From Senimuribacter sp049852125 (GTDB lineage Bacteria; Bacillota; Clostridia; Peptostreptococcales; Anaerovoracaceae): a stretch of 64,000 bases of DNA. Location of the stretch: positions 372,001 to 436,000 of the forward strand of contig NZ_CP187532.1 in the NCBI RefSeq assembly GCF_049852125.1, written 5' to 3'. Both the position numbers and the translations under genes were made by a program. Below the pieces are notes generated by a model. The model worked only from the letters and a program-made list of their open reading frames with translations. It made no database searches and had not been told where the DNA came from. Of this stretch, positions 44,094 to 51,450 are shown in pieces. How positions within the stretch are numbered: position 1 is the first letter of the stretch; every line of letters starts with the position of its first letter.

Positions 44094-44501
44094 ATGAACA
44101 GTGTGGTTTTAATAGGGAGACTTACACGTGACCCAGAAGTTAGGTATACGGCAAATACTCAGATGGCAGTTGCAACATTTTCAATTGCTGTTGATAGACC
44201 TGTAAAAGCAGGGGGAGAGAAACAGACGGATTTTCCACGGATTATCGTTTTCGGTAAGCAGGCGGAAAACTGCGAAAAGTACCTGACAAAGGGCAGGCTG
44301 GTTGGAATTCAAGGACGAATTCAGACTGGAAGCTATCAGAATAAAGACGGTGTGATAGTCTACACGACGGATGTAATTGCGAACAGAGTTAAATTCTTGG
44401 AATTTCCAAAACGTGAAGAAGGCGGACAGAACTATGATCCGCAGGAAGCAGATGAGTCTTTCCCAGAATTCCAGGCGATTGATGAAGATGTTCCATTCTA
44501 A
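44094..44501 (+). CDS. ssb: Phage single-stranded DNA-binding protein
   Basis: 135 residues: OB fold from MNSVVLIGRLTRDPEVRYT to about 105, then a short acidic tail ending DEDVPF, the canonical partner-binding tip. AAAGGAGAT ribosome site. Coats single strands in replication and recombination. Confidence 0.96.
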   Translation: MNSVVLIGRLTRDPEVRYTANTQMAVATFSIAVDRPVKAGGEKQTDFPRIIVFGKQAENCEKYLTKGRLVGIQGRIQTGSYQNKDGVIVYTTDVIANRVKFLEFPKREEGGQNYDPQEADESFPEFQAIDEDVPF

Positions 44502-44512
44502 GGAGGCAGGGC

Positions 44513-44782
44513 ATGAATATTGAATGTGGAAATTACATTCTGAAATCCGACAATATGAATCTATGGGTTGAGGAAATGTACACCACCAAGAAAGGCGAAG
44601 ATGCAAGCAGAGTAGTTACTGGCTATCATCAGGACTTTGAACATTTGGCGGAAAGCTTTGCGATGCGTAGAATGCGTGGATCTGATGCTGAATCAATGAA
44701 ACACCTGCTTGCAGATATGAAATCAGCGGAATCTGATATGCGTCACATAATCAAGAAGTTGGCAAAGGAAGTGGTATTATGA
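44513..44782 (+). CDS. Small phage protein, unknown
   Basis: 89 residues; N-terminal half beta-rich with ILKSDNMNLWVEE, then helical. AAGGAGGCAGGGC ribosome site. Overlaps the next gene by 4 bases (ATGA). Confidence 0.7.
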   Translation: MNIECGNYILKSDNMNLWVEEMYTTKKGEDASRVVTGYHQDFEHLAESFAMRRMRGSDAESMKHLLADMKSAESDMRHIIKKLAKEVVL

Positions 44783-45213
44783 GTCGCATATCGGAATGCA
44801 AACGATGCGGCATGGAATTTGAGGCAAATAGGAACGCTTTATATTGCCCCGATTGCAGAAAAATCCATGCCAGAGAATATCAACGTGAACGGCGTAATAC
44901 AGTTACGGAAATACGAACTTGTGTTATTTGTGGAAACGAATATGTTGCAAAGAAATATCGTCAAGGTGTCACTTGCAGCAATCAATGCAGAAATGCCTTC
45001 ATAACTCGGCGATTGAATGAATTAAATCGTGAAAAAACTTGCAATAAAAAGCCAGAACCAGCAAAAAAGCCAAAGAAACATAAGAGTCAGATAGTGGAAA
45101 AATGTGCAGAGGCTGGGCGCAGGGGTGTGAGTTATGGAGACATTCAGGCAGAAATAACGCTGGCAGAGGTTGGAAAAATCGATGTAGAAGCCATTCTAAG
45201 TGAAATGAAATGA
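44779..45213 (+). CDS. Double zinc-finger phage protein
   Basis: 144 residues. Two Cys4 modules (CKRCGMEF..CPDC at about 7-27 and CVICGNEY..CSNQC at about 48-72), a Lys-rich linker and a C-terminal helical tail. Probably binds DNA or RNA; family function not known. ATGA overlap with the gene before. Confidence 0.75.
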   Translation: MSRISECKRCGMEFEANRNALYCPDCRKIHAREYQRERRNTVTEIRTCVICGNEYVAKKYRQGVTCSNQCRNAFITRRLNELNREKTCNKKPEPAKKPKKHKSQIVEKCAEAGRRGVSYGDIQAEITLAEVGKIDVEAILSEMK

Positions 45214-45216
45214 GGT

Positions 45217-45660
45217 ATGACAATGAATTTTACAATCTACGGAAAGCCACAGGGAAAGGCGAGGGCGAGAACCTTTTACAACCCAAAGCTAGGAAGAAGT
45301 CAAAGCGTGACACCTGAAAAAACCGTACTTTATGAGAATTACATAAAACAGTGTTTCTTAGAACAGTCAAATCCATCAGAACGATGGTTTGAGAAAGAGC
45401 CGATCAAAATGACCATAATCGCATGTTTTGAGATTCCCAAAAGTACATCCAAAAAAGATCGGGAAAGAATTGCTGGAGGTAAACTGTTCCCGACAAAAAA
45501 ACCTGATGCAGATAATATCGCAAAAGTAATTTGTGATGCTTTGAACGGAGTGGCATATGGAGATGATACACAAATCATTAGTTTAACCGTTTGCAAGGTT
45601 TATACAAACGGAAATCCATGTGTAAATGTGAATTTGAAAGGTGGTAAAGATGAGAAATGA
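45217..45660 (+). CDS. RusA-family Holliday junction resolvase
   Basis: 147 residues. N-terminal GKPQGKARART, and catalytic aspartates in KKPDADNIAKVICDALN and AYGDD. Cleaves four-way junctions made during recombination-dependent replication. Last residues overlap the next gene. Confidence 0.92.
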   Translation: MTMNFTIYGKPQGKARARTFYNPKLGRSQSVTPEKTVLYENYIKQCFLEQSNPSERWFEKEPIKMTIIACFEIPKSTSKKDRERIAGGKLFPTKKPDADNIAKVICDALNGVAYGDDTQIISLTVCKVYTNGNPCVNVNLKGGKDEK

Positions 45661-45967
45661 TTTAAAAACTACAACGGATTTGGTAAAGGAAATTCTTGAG
45701 GAAAAACCAGAAACCAGAAGCAGCGATAACTTGCTTTACATTGAGGTGACAAAACGCTGCGGAGAAGAAGTTGGATGCAACATTTGCGGTTTTCCATTTG
45801 CTGATGTGCTGCGCTACATGAGCAAGTGGGGACTTCCATCGATGGAAACAGTCGGAAGATGCAGACGAAAAGCACAGCTATTATATCCAGAATTGGCAGC
45901 AACAAGCGAAGTAAGTGAATTTAGGGCGGATCGACAAGAAGAATTCAGAGAATACGGAAGGAGATAG
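45650..45967 (+). CDS. Unknown phage protein
   Basis: 105 residues from ATG 45650 (AAAGGTGG upstream); the longer frame from 45641 has no site. Contains CGEEVGCNICGFPF, two Cys that could bind metal, then a helical, basic region. Often the neighbour of RusA in Firmicutes phages. Confidence 0.7.
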   Translation: MRNDLKTTTDLVKEILEEKPETRSSDNLLYIEVTKRCGEEVGCNICGFPFADVLRYMSKWGLPSMETVGRCRRKAQLLYPELAATSEVSEFRADRQEEFREYGRR

Positions 45968-45973
45968 GTTATT

Positions 45974-46204
45974 ATGGAAAAATCTTGTGAAAATTGCAGA
46001 TTTGAGATGGTGAGAGCAGACAAATACCCTTGTTGTGTTTGTAGTCATAACTATACAAATCGATTTGAGCCAAAGCAGAAAGTCGATGAAAATAAACTTT
46101 TAACATTAAAAGATGTATCAGAGGCAATGGAACGCATGTCATGTATCCCAGCTGAATTATGGCTTATTGTGTTGGGTGAGTTCGTGGAGGAACATCATGG
46201 CTGA
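45974..46204 (+). CDS. Small Cys-rich phage protein
   Basis: 76 residues. Four Cys in CENCRF..CCVCSHN make a zinc ribbon; the C-terminal half is helical. Overlaps the replisome organiser gene by 8 bases. Confidence 0.7.
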   Translation: MEKSCENCRFEMVRADKYPCCVCSHNYTNRFEPKQKVDENKLLTLKDVSEAMERMSCIPAELWLIVLGEFVEEHHG

Positions 46205-47024
46205 GCGCAGGATGTTTACACAAAAAATCATCGATTCTGACGCATTCTTGGACATGCCGCTTACTACACAAGCACTTTACTTTCACCTAAATATGAGGGC
46301 TGATGATGATGGCTTTGTGAATAATCCTAAAAAAATACAACGCATGATAGGAGCATCGGACGATGATCTTAAGCTGTTAATTGCTAAACGGTTCATTCTG
46401 GCGTTTGAAAGTGGTGTTGTTGTTGTCAAACATTGGCGGATGCATAATCTCCTGAGAAAAGACAGATATAATCCAACGCAGTACCAAGAGGAACTGTCAT
46501 TATTGGTGTTAAAGGGGAATGGGAGTTATACTGAATCCGTTGAAATTCTAACGGATTCTACACATGACAACCAAATGGCAACCACTTGGCAACCAGATGA
46601 CAACCAAATGGCAACACAGGATAGTATAGGTAAGGGTAGTATAGGAGAGGTAAGTATAGGTAAGGGTAGGGTAGACTATAACGGCATCAAAGATGCCTAT
46701 AATACCCTTTGCCCATCTCTTCCAGCTGTCAGATCCTTATCCGAAGCAAGGAAAAAAACGATTAAAGCAAGGCTTAATACCTATTCGGAAGATGATTTGC
46801 GGGAAGCATTCAGAAAAGCTGAAGACAGCGACTTTTTAAAGGGGAAGAATAACCGAAACTGGCAGGCAAACTTTGACTGGATTATCAAGGATGCTAACTT
46901 GGCGAAGATTCTTGACGGTAACTATGACAATCGCAGTGATGCGAGTAGAAAAAGCAAAGCGGCTGAAATGCTGGAGGATTCTTACCGAATGATGGCAGAA
47001 TGGGCAGGTGGTGAGAATGAATAG
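46197..47024 (+). CDS. Phage replisome organiser (replication initiator)
   Basis: 275 residues from ATG 46197 (GTGGAGGAAC ribosome site). N-terminal winged-helix domain (about 1-105: FTQKIIDSDAFLDMPL, QALYFHLNMRADDDGFV, VVVKHWRMHN) of the replisome-organiser type; C-terminal DnaD-like half (about 150-265) with NRNWQANFDWIIKD. The linker is encoded by iteron-like repeats (SIGKGSIGEVSIGKG), so the gene very likely contains the phage replication origin. The helicase loader gene follows shortly after. Confidence 0.88.
   Translation: MAERRMFTQKIIDSDAFLDMPLTTQALYFHLNMRADDDGFVNNPKKIQRMIGASDDDLKLLIAKRFILAFESGVVVVKHWRMHNLLRKDRYNPTQYQEELSLLVLKGNGSYTESVEILTDSTHDNQMATTWQPDDNQMATQDSIGKGSIGEVSIGKGRVDYNGIKDAYNTLCPSLPAVRSLSEARKKTIKARLNTYSEDDLREAFRKAEDSDFLKGKNNRNWQANFDWIIKDANLAKILDGNYDNRSDASRKSKAAEMLEDSYRMMAEWAGGENE
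46564..46669 (+). repeat. Two iteron sets inside the replisome organiser gene (candidate origin)
   Basis: ATGACAACCAAATGGCAAC occurs at 46564-46582 and again at 46597-46615, with a third GGCAAC in between. Then AGTATAGGTAAGGGT occurs at 46623-46637 and 46653-46667, with a variant at 46638-46652, giving three contiguous 15-base units. Origin iterons within the initiator gene are known from phages of Gram-positive bacteria. Confidence 0.75.
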
Positions 47025-47547
47025 AGTTGATTTTATCAAGGGATCAACACATTTACTGGATAGAACAGCTTATGAAGCGCTTAGGAATATTGAAAGAGAG
47101 GGAAAATTAATGAGCAGAGTAGGAGAAATATGGGAATGTGAATTTTCAAGTGGAACAATAGGGGAAGTGATTATTCTATCAGATCACGGGAGCATTTGCA
47201 CAGTTATAGTGCTTCAAAGTGAAGATAATGGATACTGCGATATCCATGTGAACTGCAAAGGAATAATGCATGGAAGCAGTGCAAAGCTGCAATACAGCTA
47301 TGATAAATACTTAACAAACTTTATCCGAAAACTTACAGCTGAAGAATATGTTGAAACTATGAATGCAGTTGCAGAATCACTTGGCATTGGCCAGCAGGTC
47401 ATCGAAAAAGAGGTTGTCAAAGAAGTGGAAGTAGTAAAAGAAATTCCTAGCGGTGATAATATCGAACTGGAACGAACCAAAGCCCAGCTTGAAGTTTACA
47501 AAGGCATGTATGAAGGACTCTTGAAGGGATTGATCGGGCATGAATAA
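47017..47547 (+). CDS. Unknown phage protein with coiled-coil end
   Basis: 176 residues from ATG 47017. N-terminal half beta-rich, C-terminal third a Val/Glu/Lys coiled coil (EKEVVKEVEVVKEI). Overlaps both neighbours by 8 bases. Sits between initiator and helicase loader, so a replication accessory role is possible. Confidence 0.7.
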   Translation: MNRVDFIKGSTHLLDRTAYEALRNIEREGKLMSRVGEIWECEFSSGTIGEVIILSDHGSICTVIVLQSEDNGYCDIHVNCKGIMHGSSAKLQYSYDKYLTNFIRKLTAEEYVETMNAVAESLGIGQQVIEKEVVKEVEVVKEIPSGDNIELERTKAQLEVYKGMYEGLLKGLIGHE

Positions 47548-48091
47548 GCAAGAATTTGGTCTGCTTGCAGCTGCCATTAAGACAGCATACGCCAATGAGA
47601 AGCTGTTCCCGAACAATCAGGCAATGGAATTATGGTACAGGAATTTGAAGGACATACCATATGAGGTTGCCAGCGCAGCATTTGATAAGTGGGTAGTTAC
47701 CAGCAGATGGGCACCCACTATCGCAGATATCAGAGAAATGTCTGTCAATGTTATGAACGGCGATGCAGCGCTTTGGTCTGATGGCTGGGAGCAGGTTATA
47801 AAGGCGATTAGAAAATATGGCAGCTATAACCTAGCTGCAGCACTGGCGAGCATGGACGAAATGACAGCCGAAGTGGTAAATCGAATTGGTTACATGGAAC
47901 TGTGCAAATCAGAGAACATCAATAAGGCAGATAGGGCAAATTTCAGAATGGTATTTGAGCAACTGTCAGAGAGGAAACAGAAGAATGCGCTAATTCCTGA
48001 TCTTTTACAACAGCGAATCGAGCAGATTCAGAAAGGAAACCAACTGGACTATGAATGCAAAAGAATATCTGCGGCAGATCCGCAAGATTGA
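47540..48091 (+). CDS. Phage replicative helicase loader/inhibitor
   Basis: 183 residues, similar to the SPP1 G39P family: helical N-terminal domain (EFGLLAAAIKTAYANEKLF, AMELWYRNLKDIPYE, APTIADIREM) and an extended C-terminus. Brings host DnaB/DnaC-type helicase to the origin bound by the initiator encoded two genes upstream. Confidence 0.82.
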   Translation: MNKQEFGLLAAAIKTAYANEKLFPNNQAMELWYRNLKDIPYEVASAAFDKWVVTSRWAPTIADIREMSVNVMNGDAALWSDGWEQVIKAIRKYGSYNLAAALASMDEMTAEVVNRIGYMELCKSENINKADRANFRMVFEQLSERKQKNALIPDLLQQRIEQIQKGNQLDYECKRISAADPQD

Positions 48092-48521
48092 TACGATGAT
48101 TGCCAATAAAACGGCTGAAGCAGAGCATTGGAAAGCTGTCGCTCAAAACATTTGTACATATTCAGAGGCAGAAAGAGTGCAGTCATCGGGAAATAAACAG
48201 AAAATGGCTGATGCAGTATGTAGATACGTTTCGATTGAGCAGGACATTGATAATGCTTTATCAGATCTGATTCTTACCAGAAAAGAGGTTATAGCATCAA
48301 TAGAACAGCTTGAAACATCGGAATATGATGTTCTTCACAAAGTTTATGTGCAGTACAAAGATTTCACTGAAATTGCTGACATAATGGGAAAGTCGTATTC
48401 ATGGGTGACAACGGTTCATGGCAGGGCTTTGGCGAATCTCCAAAAAATCATAAAAGAAAGGGAAAAGGCTGAACATGAGTATACCGAGAGCAAAGAAAAA
48501 GAAGAACCCCAAACCACATAG
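48051..48521 (+). CDS. DUF1492 protein, sigma-region-4-like late regulator
   Basis: 156 residues. The C-terminal part (about 105-140: EIADIMGKSYSWVTTVHGRALANL) has the helix-turn-helix of sigma-70 region 4; the N-terminal part is helical. DUF1492/ArpU-like proteins precede terminase genes and are thought to switch on late transcription. The phased TTGTATA array 2 kb downstream is a plausible target. Starts 40 bases inside the helicase loader gene. Confidence 0.8.
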   Translation: MNAKEYLRQIRKIDTMIANKTAEAEHWKAVAQNICTYSEAERVQSSGNKQKMADAVCRYVSIEQDIDNALSDLILTRKEVIASIEQLETSEYDVLHKVYVQYKDFTEIADIMGKSYSWVTTVHGRALANLQKIIKEREKAEHEYTESKEKEEPQTT

Positions 48522-48765
48522 ACCTACCAAAACACCGTTTGAGATAGTAAAAACAACTAATTACTTAAATCTGGCGGTAATGGTAAGGACTCTAAAGACC
48601 GTGTACAACTGGGAAGATGAACAGCTAGCAGAATTTGTGGAAGCGTATATTGCCCTTATGGGCGAAGTGGGAATAACAAATACAGTCGGCGGATTAATAA
48701 GAGAAACCAAAGAAATGACAGGCATTGACGTGAAGGAATTACTTGATGCAGTAGAAAGGAGATAA
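48475..48765 (+). CDS. Small phage protein, unknown
   Basis: 96 residues with a very basic N-terminus (PRAKKKKNPKPHRPTK) and a helical remainder ending in EMTGIDVKELLDAVE. Overlaps the DUF1492 gene by 47 bases and is 2 bases ahead of the methyltransferase remnant. Confidence 0.7.
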   Translation: MSIPRAKKKKNPKPHRPTKTPFEIVKTTNYLNLAVMVRTLKTVYNWEDEQLAEFVEAYIALMGEVGITNTVGGLIRETKEMTGIDVKELLDAVERR

Positions 48766-48767
48766 AA

Positions 48768-49181
48768 GTGAAATTTATTGATTTCTTCGCTGGTGTCGGT
48801 GGATTCAGACGTGGTTTAGAACTGGCCGGACATGAATGCGTTGGGTTTTGTGAATTTGATAAATTTGCAGTTGCAAGCTACACATCAATGCACTTGCTGA
48901 CAGAAGACCAGCGAAGTTATTTAGCTACACTGCCACTCAAACAACGGCAAAAAGAAATTTTAAAGGAGGAGTATAGAAATGGAGAATGGTACGCACTAGG
49001 CAGAAGAAGCTACATGGTTGGGATAGTGACAAGGTACATTATCTCCGAGATTCCAAAGCTGTCAGATAAGTGCAAGAAAATCATGATTACAGACATTGAG
49101 CAGCCATCGTACTACGGTGATGCCTTCGACAAAGAGGAATGGATGCGACTGCTGGATAAATTGAAAGGAGAAAACGAATGA
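48768..49181 (+). CDS. Chimeric, truncated cytosine-5 DNA methyltransferase
   Basis: 137 residues. The first about 75 are a clear C5-methyltransferase N-terminus with SAM motif I (FIDFFAGVGGFRRGLE) and the following strand-helix (CEFDKFAV). After NGEWYA the sequence changes to an unrelated 60-residue tail (LGRRSYMVGIVTRYI, DAFDKEEWMRLLDKLKGE). The catalytic PCQ loop and target-recognition part are absent. A deletion has joined the 5' end of the methyltransferase to the 3' end of another small gene. It cannot be catalytic; it might still bind SAM. Confidence 0.8.
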   Translation: MKFIDFFAGVGGFRRGLELAGHECVGFCEFDKFAVASYTSMHLLTEDQRSYLATLPLKQRQKEILKEEYRNGEWYALGRRSYMVGIVTRYIISEIPKLSDKCKKIMITDIEQPSYYGDAFDKEEWMRLLDKLKGENE

Positions 49182-49567
49182 CTAGAGAAGAAACGCTCAA
49201 ACATTATAAAGAAAACATCTGCAAGCATTGCTGCGAATGGAAACCAGAACTAAGGCATTGCGAAAACTGCCCGACGGCGGTAGTTATCAAAGCGCTACAA
49301 GAAGCAGAATTACCTTGCAAAATTGGAGATACCGTTTATACAAACAGGAGGATGCAAGGTCATTATATGCAAGAAAAGAATGCACCATATCCGTACACAG
49401 TCTGCTTTATCGGAATCAACGAAAGCGCTGATTTTGGTGGAGGTTTTGTGAACGTACTACACAAAAATGGAAGTATGCAGCAATTTAATTTTAACGATTT
49501 TGGAGAAATTGTGTTTTTGAACAAAGCGGAAGCAATAGCTGAACAATGGGCAGGTGAACAGAAATGA
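49178..49567 (+). CDS. Unknown phage protein with Cys-rich start
   Basis: 129 residues. Cys/His cluster at the N-terminus (CKHCCEW..CENCP) forms a possible zinc knuckle; the C-terminal part is beta-rich with GDTVYTN and NKAEAIAEQW. ATGA overlap with the preceding gene. Confidence 0.7.
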   Translation: MTREETLKHYKENICKHCCEWKPELRHCENCPTAVVIKALQEAELPCKIGDTVYTNRRMQGHYMQEKNAPYPYTVCFIGINESADFGGGFVNVLHKNGSMQQFNFNDFGEIVFLNKAEAIAEQWAGEQK

Positions 49568-49761
49568 CTAGAGAAGAAGCTAAAGACATTATAAAGCGAA
49601 TGTACAAGGGGAATCCAACGCCAATACAGCTAAAGGCATTAGAAATAGCATATGCTGCTCTTCAAGAACCAGAGCGCAAGCATGGCTATTGGTTTAAGGG
49701 TGAGCAGTTATTTCCTGTTTGCCCAAATTGTGGGGCAATCATGGACGGAAAGGCTAAATAA
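49564..49761 (+). CDS. Small zinc-ribbon phage protein
   Basis: 65 residues; ends with CPNCG, half of a zinc ribbon. Starts MTREEAKDIIKR, like the gene before (MTREETLKHY), suggesting local duplication of the 5' end. ATGA overlap. Confidence 0.65.
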   Translation: MTREEAKDIIKRMYKGNPTPIQLKALEIAYAALQEPERKHGYWFKGEQLFPVCPNCGAIMDGKAK

Positions 49762-49763
49762 AT

Positions 49764-49910
49764 ATGATTTATTTAGCATACGCAGCCGCATGGATATCAA
49801 CGGCGGCAGCGACGATTGTAGGAATGATGGAAACTGGTAGCGCATGGTGTCTATGGGCACTGTTAATACCTGCATTAATAAAAATAAATGATGATAAAGA
49901 TAAGGAGTAG
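49764..49910 (+). CDS. Small membrane protein
   Basis: 48 residues, Ala-rich, with one or two membrane helices (YLAYAAAWISTAAATIVG and CLWALLIPALI) and an acidic end. Starts 2 bases after the preceding stop. Placement away from the lysis genes argues against a holin. Confidence 0.6.
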   Translation: MIYLAYAAAWISTAAATIVGMMETGSAWCLWALLIPALIKINDDKDKE

Positions 49911-49915
49911 GAAAA

Positions 49916-50215
49916 GTGACAGAAATAAACGAGATCAACAGACTGGTAAAAAAGGAACTGGAAGAAGCAAATAAGCAGCATCCAATGTTTCACAGCAATC
50001 ATGAAGCCTACGCTGTTATTCTGGAAGAGGTAGAAGAAACGGAGCAGGCATTAATCTACTTAAAAGAAAACCTGAAAGAGTTTTGGTACAAAGTCAGAAA
50101 TGATAGTGACACGAAGGTGGAACTTGCAATGATTAGGGTTCATGCAATTGAGGTAGCACAAGAAGCAATACAGGTAGCAGCGATGTGCAATAAAGCAATA
50201 GACGGTTTGAGGTAG
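49916..50215 (+). CDS. MazG-like helical phage protein
   Basis: 99 residues, GTG start 49916 after AAGGAGTAGG. The helix EEVEETEQALIYL with paired Glu residues resembles the metal-binding helix of MazG-type nucleotide pyrophosphohydrolases, but not all expected residues are seen. Last gene of the early operon; a terminator follows. Confidence 0.6.
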   Translation: MTEINEINRLVKKELEEANKQHPMFHSNHEAYAVILEEVEETEQALIYLKENLKEFWYKVRNDSDTKVELAMIRVHAIEVAQEAIQVAAMCNKAIDGLR

Positions 50216-50229
50216 TGCAATAGTAGAGA

Positions 50230-50255
50230 TTAAGCCCTGAGGGGCTTTTTCTTTT
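50230..50255 (+). terminator. Terminator of the early operon
   Basis: AGCCC/GGGCT with TGAG loop followed by TTTTTCTTTT. Confidence 0.8.
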
Positions 50256-50273
50256 GTACTAAAATGCAAACAA

Positions 50274-50357
50274 TTGTATATCTTTGTAACTTTTTTGACT
50301 TTTTTGTATAGGATTGTATAAAGTTGTATAACATTGTTACGAAAACCGTGCTATGAT
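50274..50357 (+). promoter_or_regulatory. Phased TTGTATA array and candidate late promoter
   Basis: TTGTATA starts at 50274, 50304, 50314 and 50324, with related TTGTAAC at 50284 and TTGTTAC at 50334: units repeat in steps of 10 bases on one face of the helix. An extended -10, TGCTATGAT, follows at 50349-50357, while no -35 stands at the proper distance. This fits a late promoter that depends on a phage factor. Confidence 0.7.
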
Positions 50358-50404
50358 ATATGCTGTGAAAACGGAATCTTCTTTCATCCGTTTGTCCTCC
50401 AATT

Positions 50405-50442
50405 ACCCACACTGTTAATTAGCGAATCAGTGTGGGTGTTTT
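50405..50442 (+). terminator. Strong hairpin before terS
   Basis: ACCCACACTG (50405-50414) pairs with CAGTGTGGGT (50428-50437) around TTAATTAGCGAAT, followed by GTTTTAATT. Looks like a terminator or attenuator between the late promoter and terS; the loop sequence recurs at 33816-33827. Confidence 0.7.
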
Positions 50443-50465
50443 AATTCTATAGAAAGGAGCAGAGC

Positions 50466-50912
50466 ATGGCGAAATTAACAGCGAAACAACAGCGATTCTG
50501 TGATGAATATCTGATTGATCTTAATGCTACTCAGGCAGCGATAAGAGCAGGGTATTCCAAAAGATCTGCAAAACAAGTAGGTCAAAAGAATATGACTAAA
50601 CATGACATTAGAGAATACATTAAAAACAGAATGGAAGAGAAGGAAAAAAGTCTGATTGCGGATCAAGATGAAGTTCTGAAGTACCTGACAGCAGTGTTGC
50701 GGGGTGAGAGTCGGTCAACAGAAATCGTGGTAGAAGGCGTGGGCGATGGATGCAGTGAAGCAAGAACTATGATGAAAGAACCATCGGAGAAGGAACGCTT
50801 AAAAGCAGCAGAATTACTGGGCAAGCGATATGGCATTTATACTGACAAGCTGGATCTTGATGCTGACATGGAACTGAATATTACAATAGATTACGGAGAC
50901 ACAAAAAAATGA
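50466..50912 (+). CDS. terS: Terminase small subunit
   Basis: 148 residues. N-terminal KLTAKQQRFCDEYLIDLNAT and the helix-turn-helix TQAAIRAGYSKRSAKQVG bind pac/cos DNA; helical oligomerisation region follows. AGAAAGGAGCAG ribosome site. First late gene; ATGA overlap with the next gene. Confidence 0.95.
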   Translation: MAKLTAKQQRFCDEYLIDLNATQAAIRAGYSKRSAKQVGQKNMTKHDIREYIKNRMEEKEKSLIADQDEVLKYLTAVLRGESRSTEIVVEGVGDGCSEARTMMKEPSEKERLKAAELLGKRYGIYTDKLDLDADMELNITIDYGDTKK

Positions 50913-51250
50913 AGACAGTTAACATACTCGGAACGGAATATACGATTGATTTCAGAAAAAAGGAAGAGGATACAAACCTTGACGATAATGACGGCTACAC
51001 AGATACATCAGCAAAGCTGATAGTAGTTGAAGATATCCAGCCAGAAAAGGGCAGTAAGCTTAATCTTGAATACTATACAAAACAGGTTGTGAGGCATGAA
51101 GTGATTCATGCTTTTTTGTTTGAAAGTGGTCTTGAGGGCTGCTGCAATAATAATTTTGGTGCATGGTCGCAAAATGAGGAAATGGTCGATTGGTTTGCCA
51201 TTCAGTCACCTAAGATTTTTCAGGCATTCAGGGAGGCTGATGCTTTGTGA
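50909..51250 (+). CDS. Phage HExxH putative metallopeptidase
   Basis: 113 residues. VVRHEVIHAFLFESG carries HExxH and a downstream EEMVDWFAIQ could supply the third zinc ligand. No known substrate. Between small and large terminase, so expressed late; a maturation protease is possible but not shown. Confidence 0.75.
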   Translation: MKTVNILGTEYTIDFRKKEEDTNLDDNDGYTDTSAKLIVVEDIQPEKGSKLNLEYYTKQVVRHEVIHAFLFESGLEGCCNNNFGAWSQNEEMVDWFAIQSPKIFQAFREADAL

Positions 51251-51450
51251 AGAAGAAAAAGAGACGATATCGGACATCGCATGACAGGCGCACGGAATAC
51301 ATGTACAAATGCATTGATGAGAATTGGACATTTTATCCTGTCGCATACTGCAAATATCATCAGGGTGTCCTGACGGCAGGGTTGATGGCAACGCATAGAT
51401 GCAAGCAAAGAAACTGTAGGCGGCTGGATGAAGGAGTGGATTTTGAATGA
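51247..51450 (+). CDS. Small Cys/His-rich phage protein
   Basis: 67 residues, GTG start overlapping the previous stop (GTGA). Cys and His at C-I-D, YCKYH and HRCKQRNC could bind zinc. Strongly basic N-terminus. Family known from the same place next to terL in clostridial phages; function unknown. Confidence 0.7.
   Translation: MKKKKRRYRTSHDRRTEYMYKCIDENWTFYPVAYCKYHQGVLTAGLMATHRCKQRNCRRLDEGVDFE

Noticed and set aside
49764..49910. Small membrane protein as the phage holin
   Set aside because: A better holin lies next to the amidase at 56134; this one is among early replication genes.
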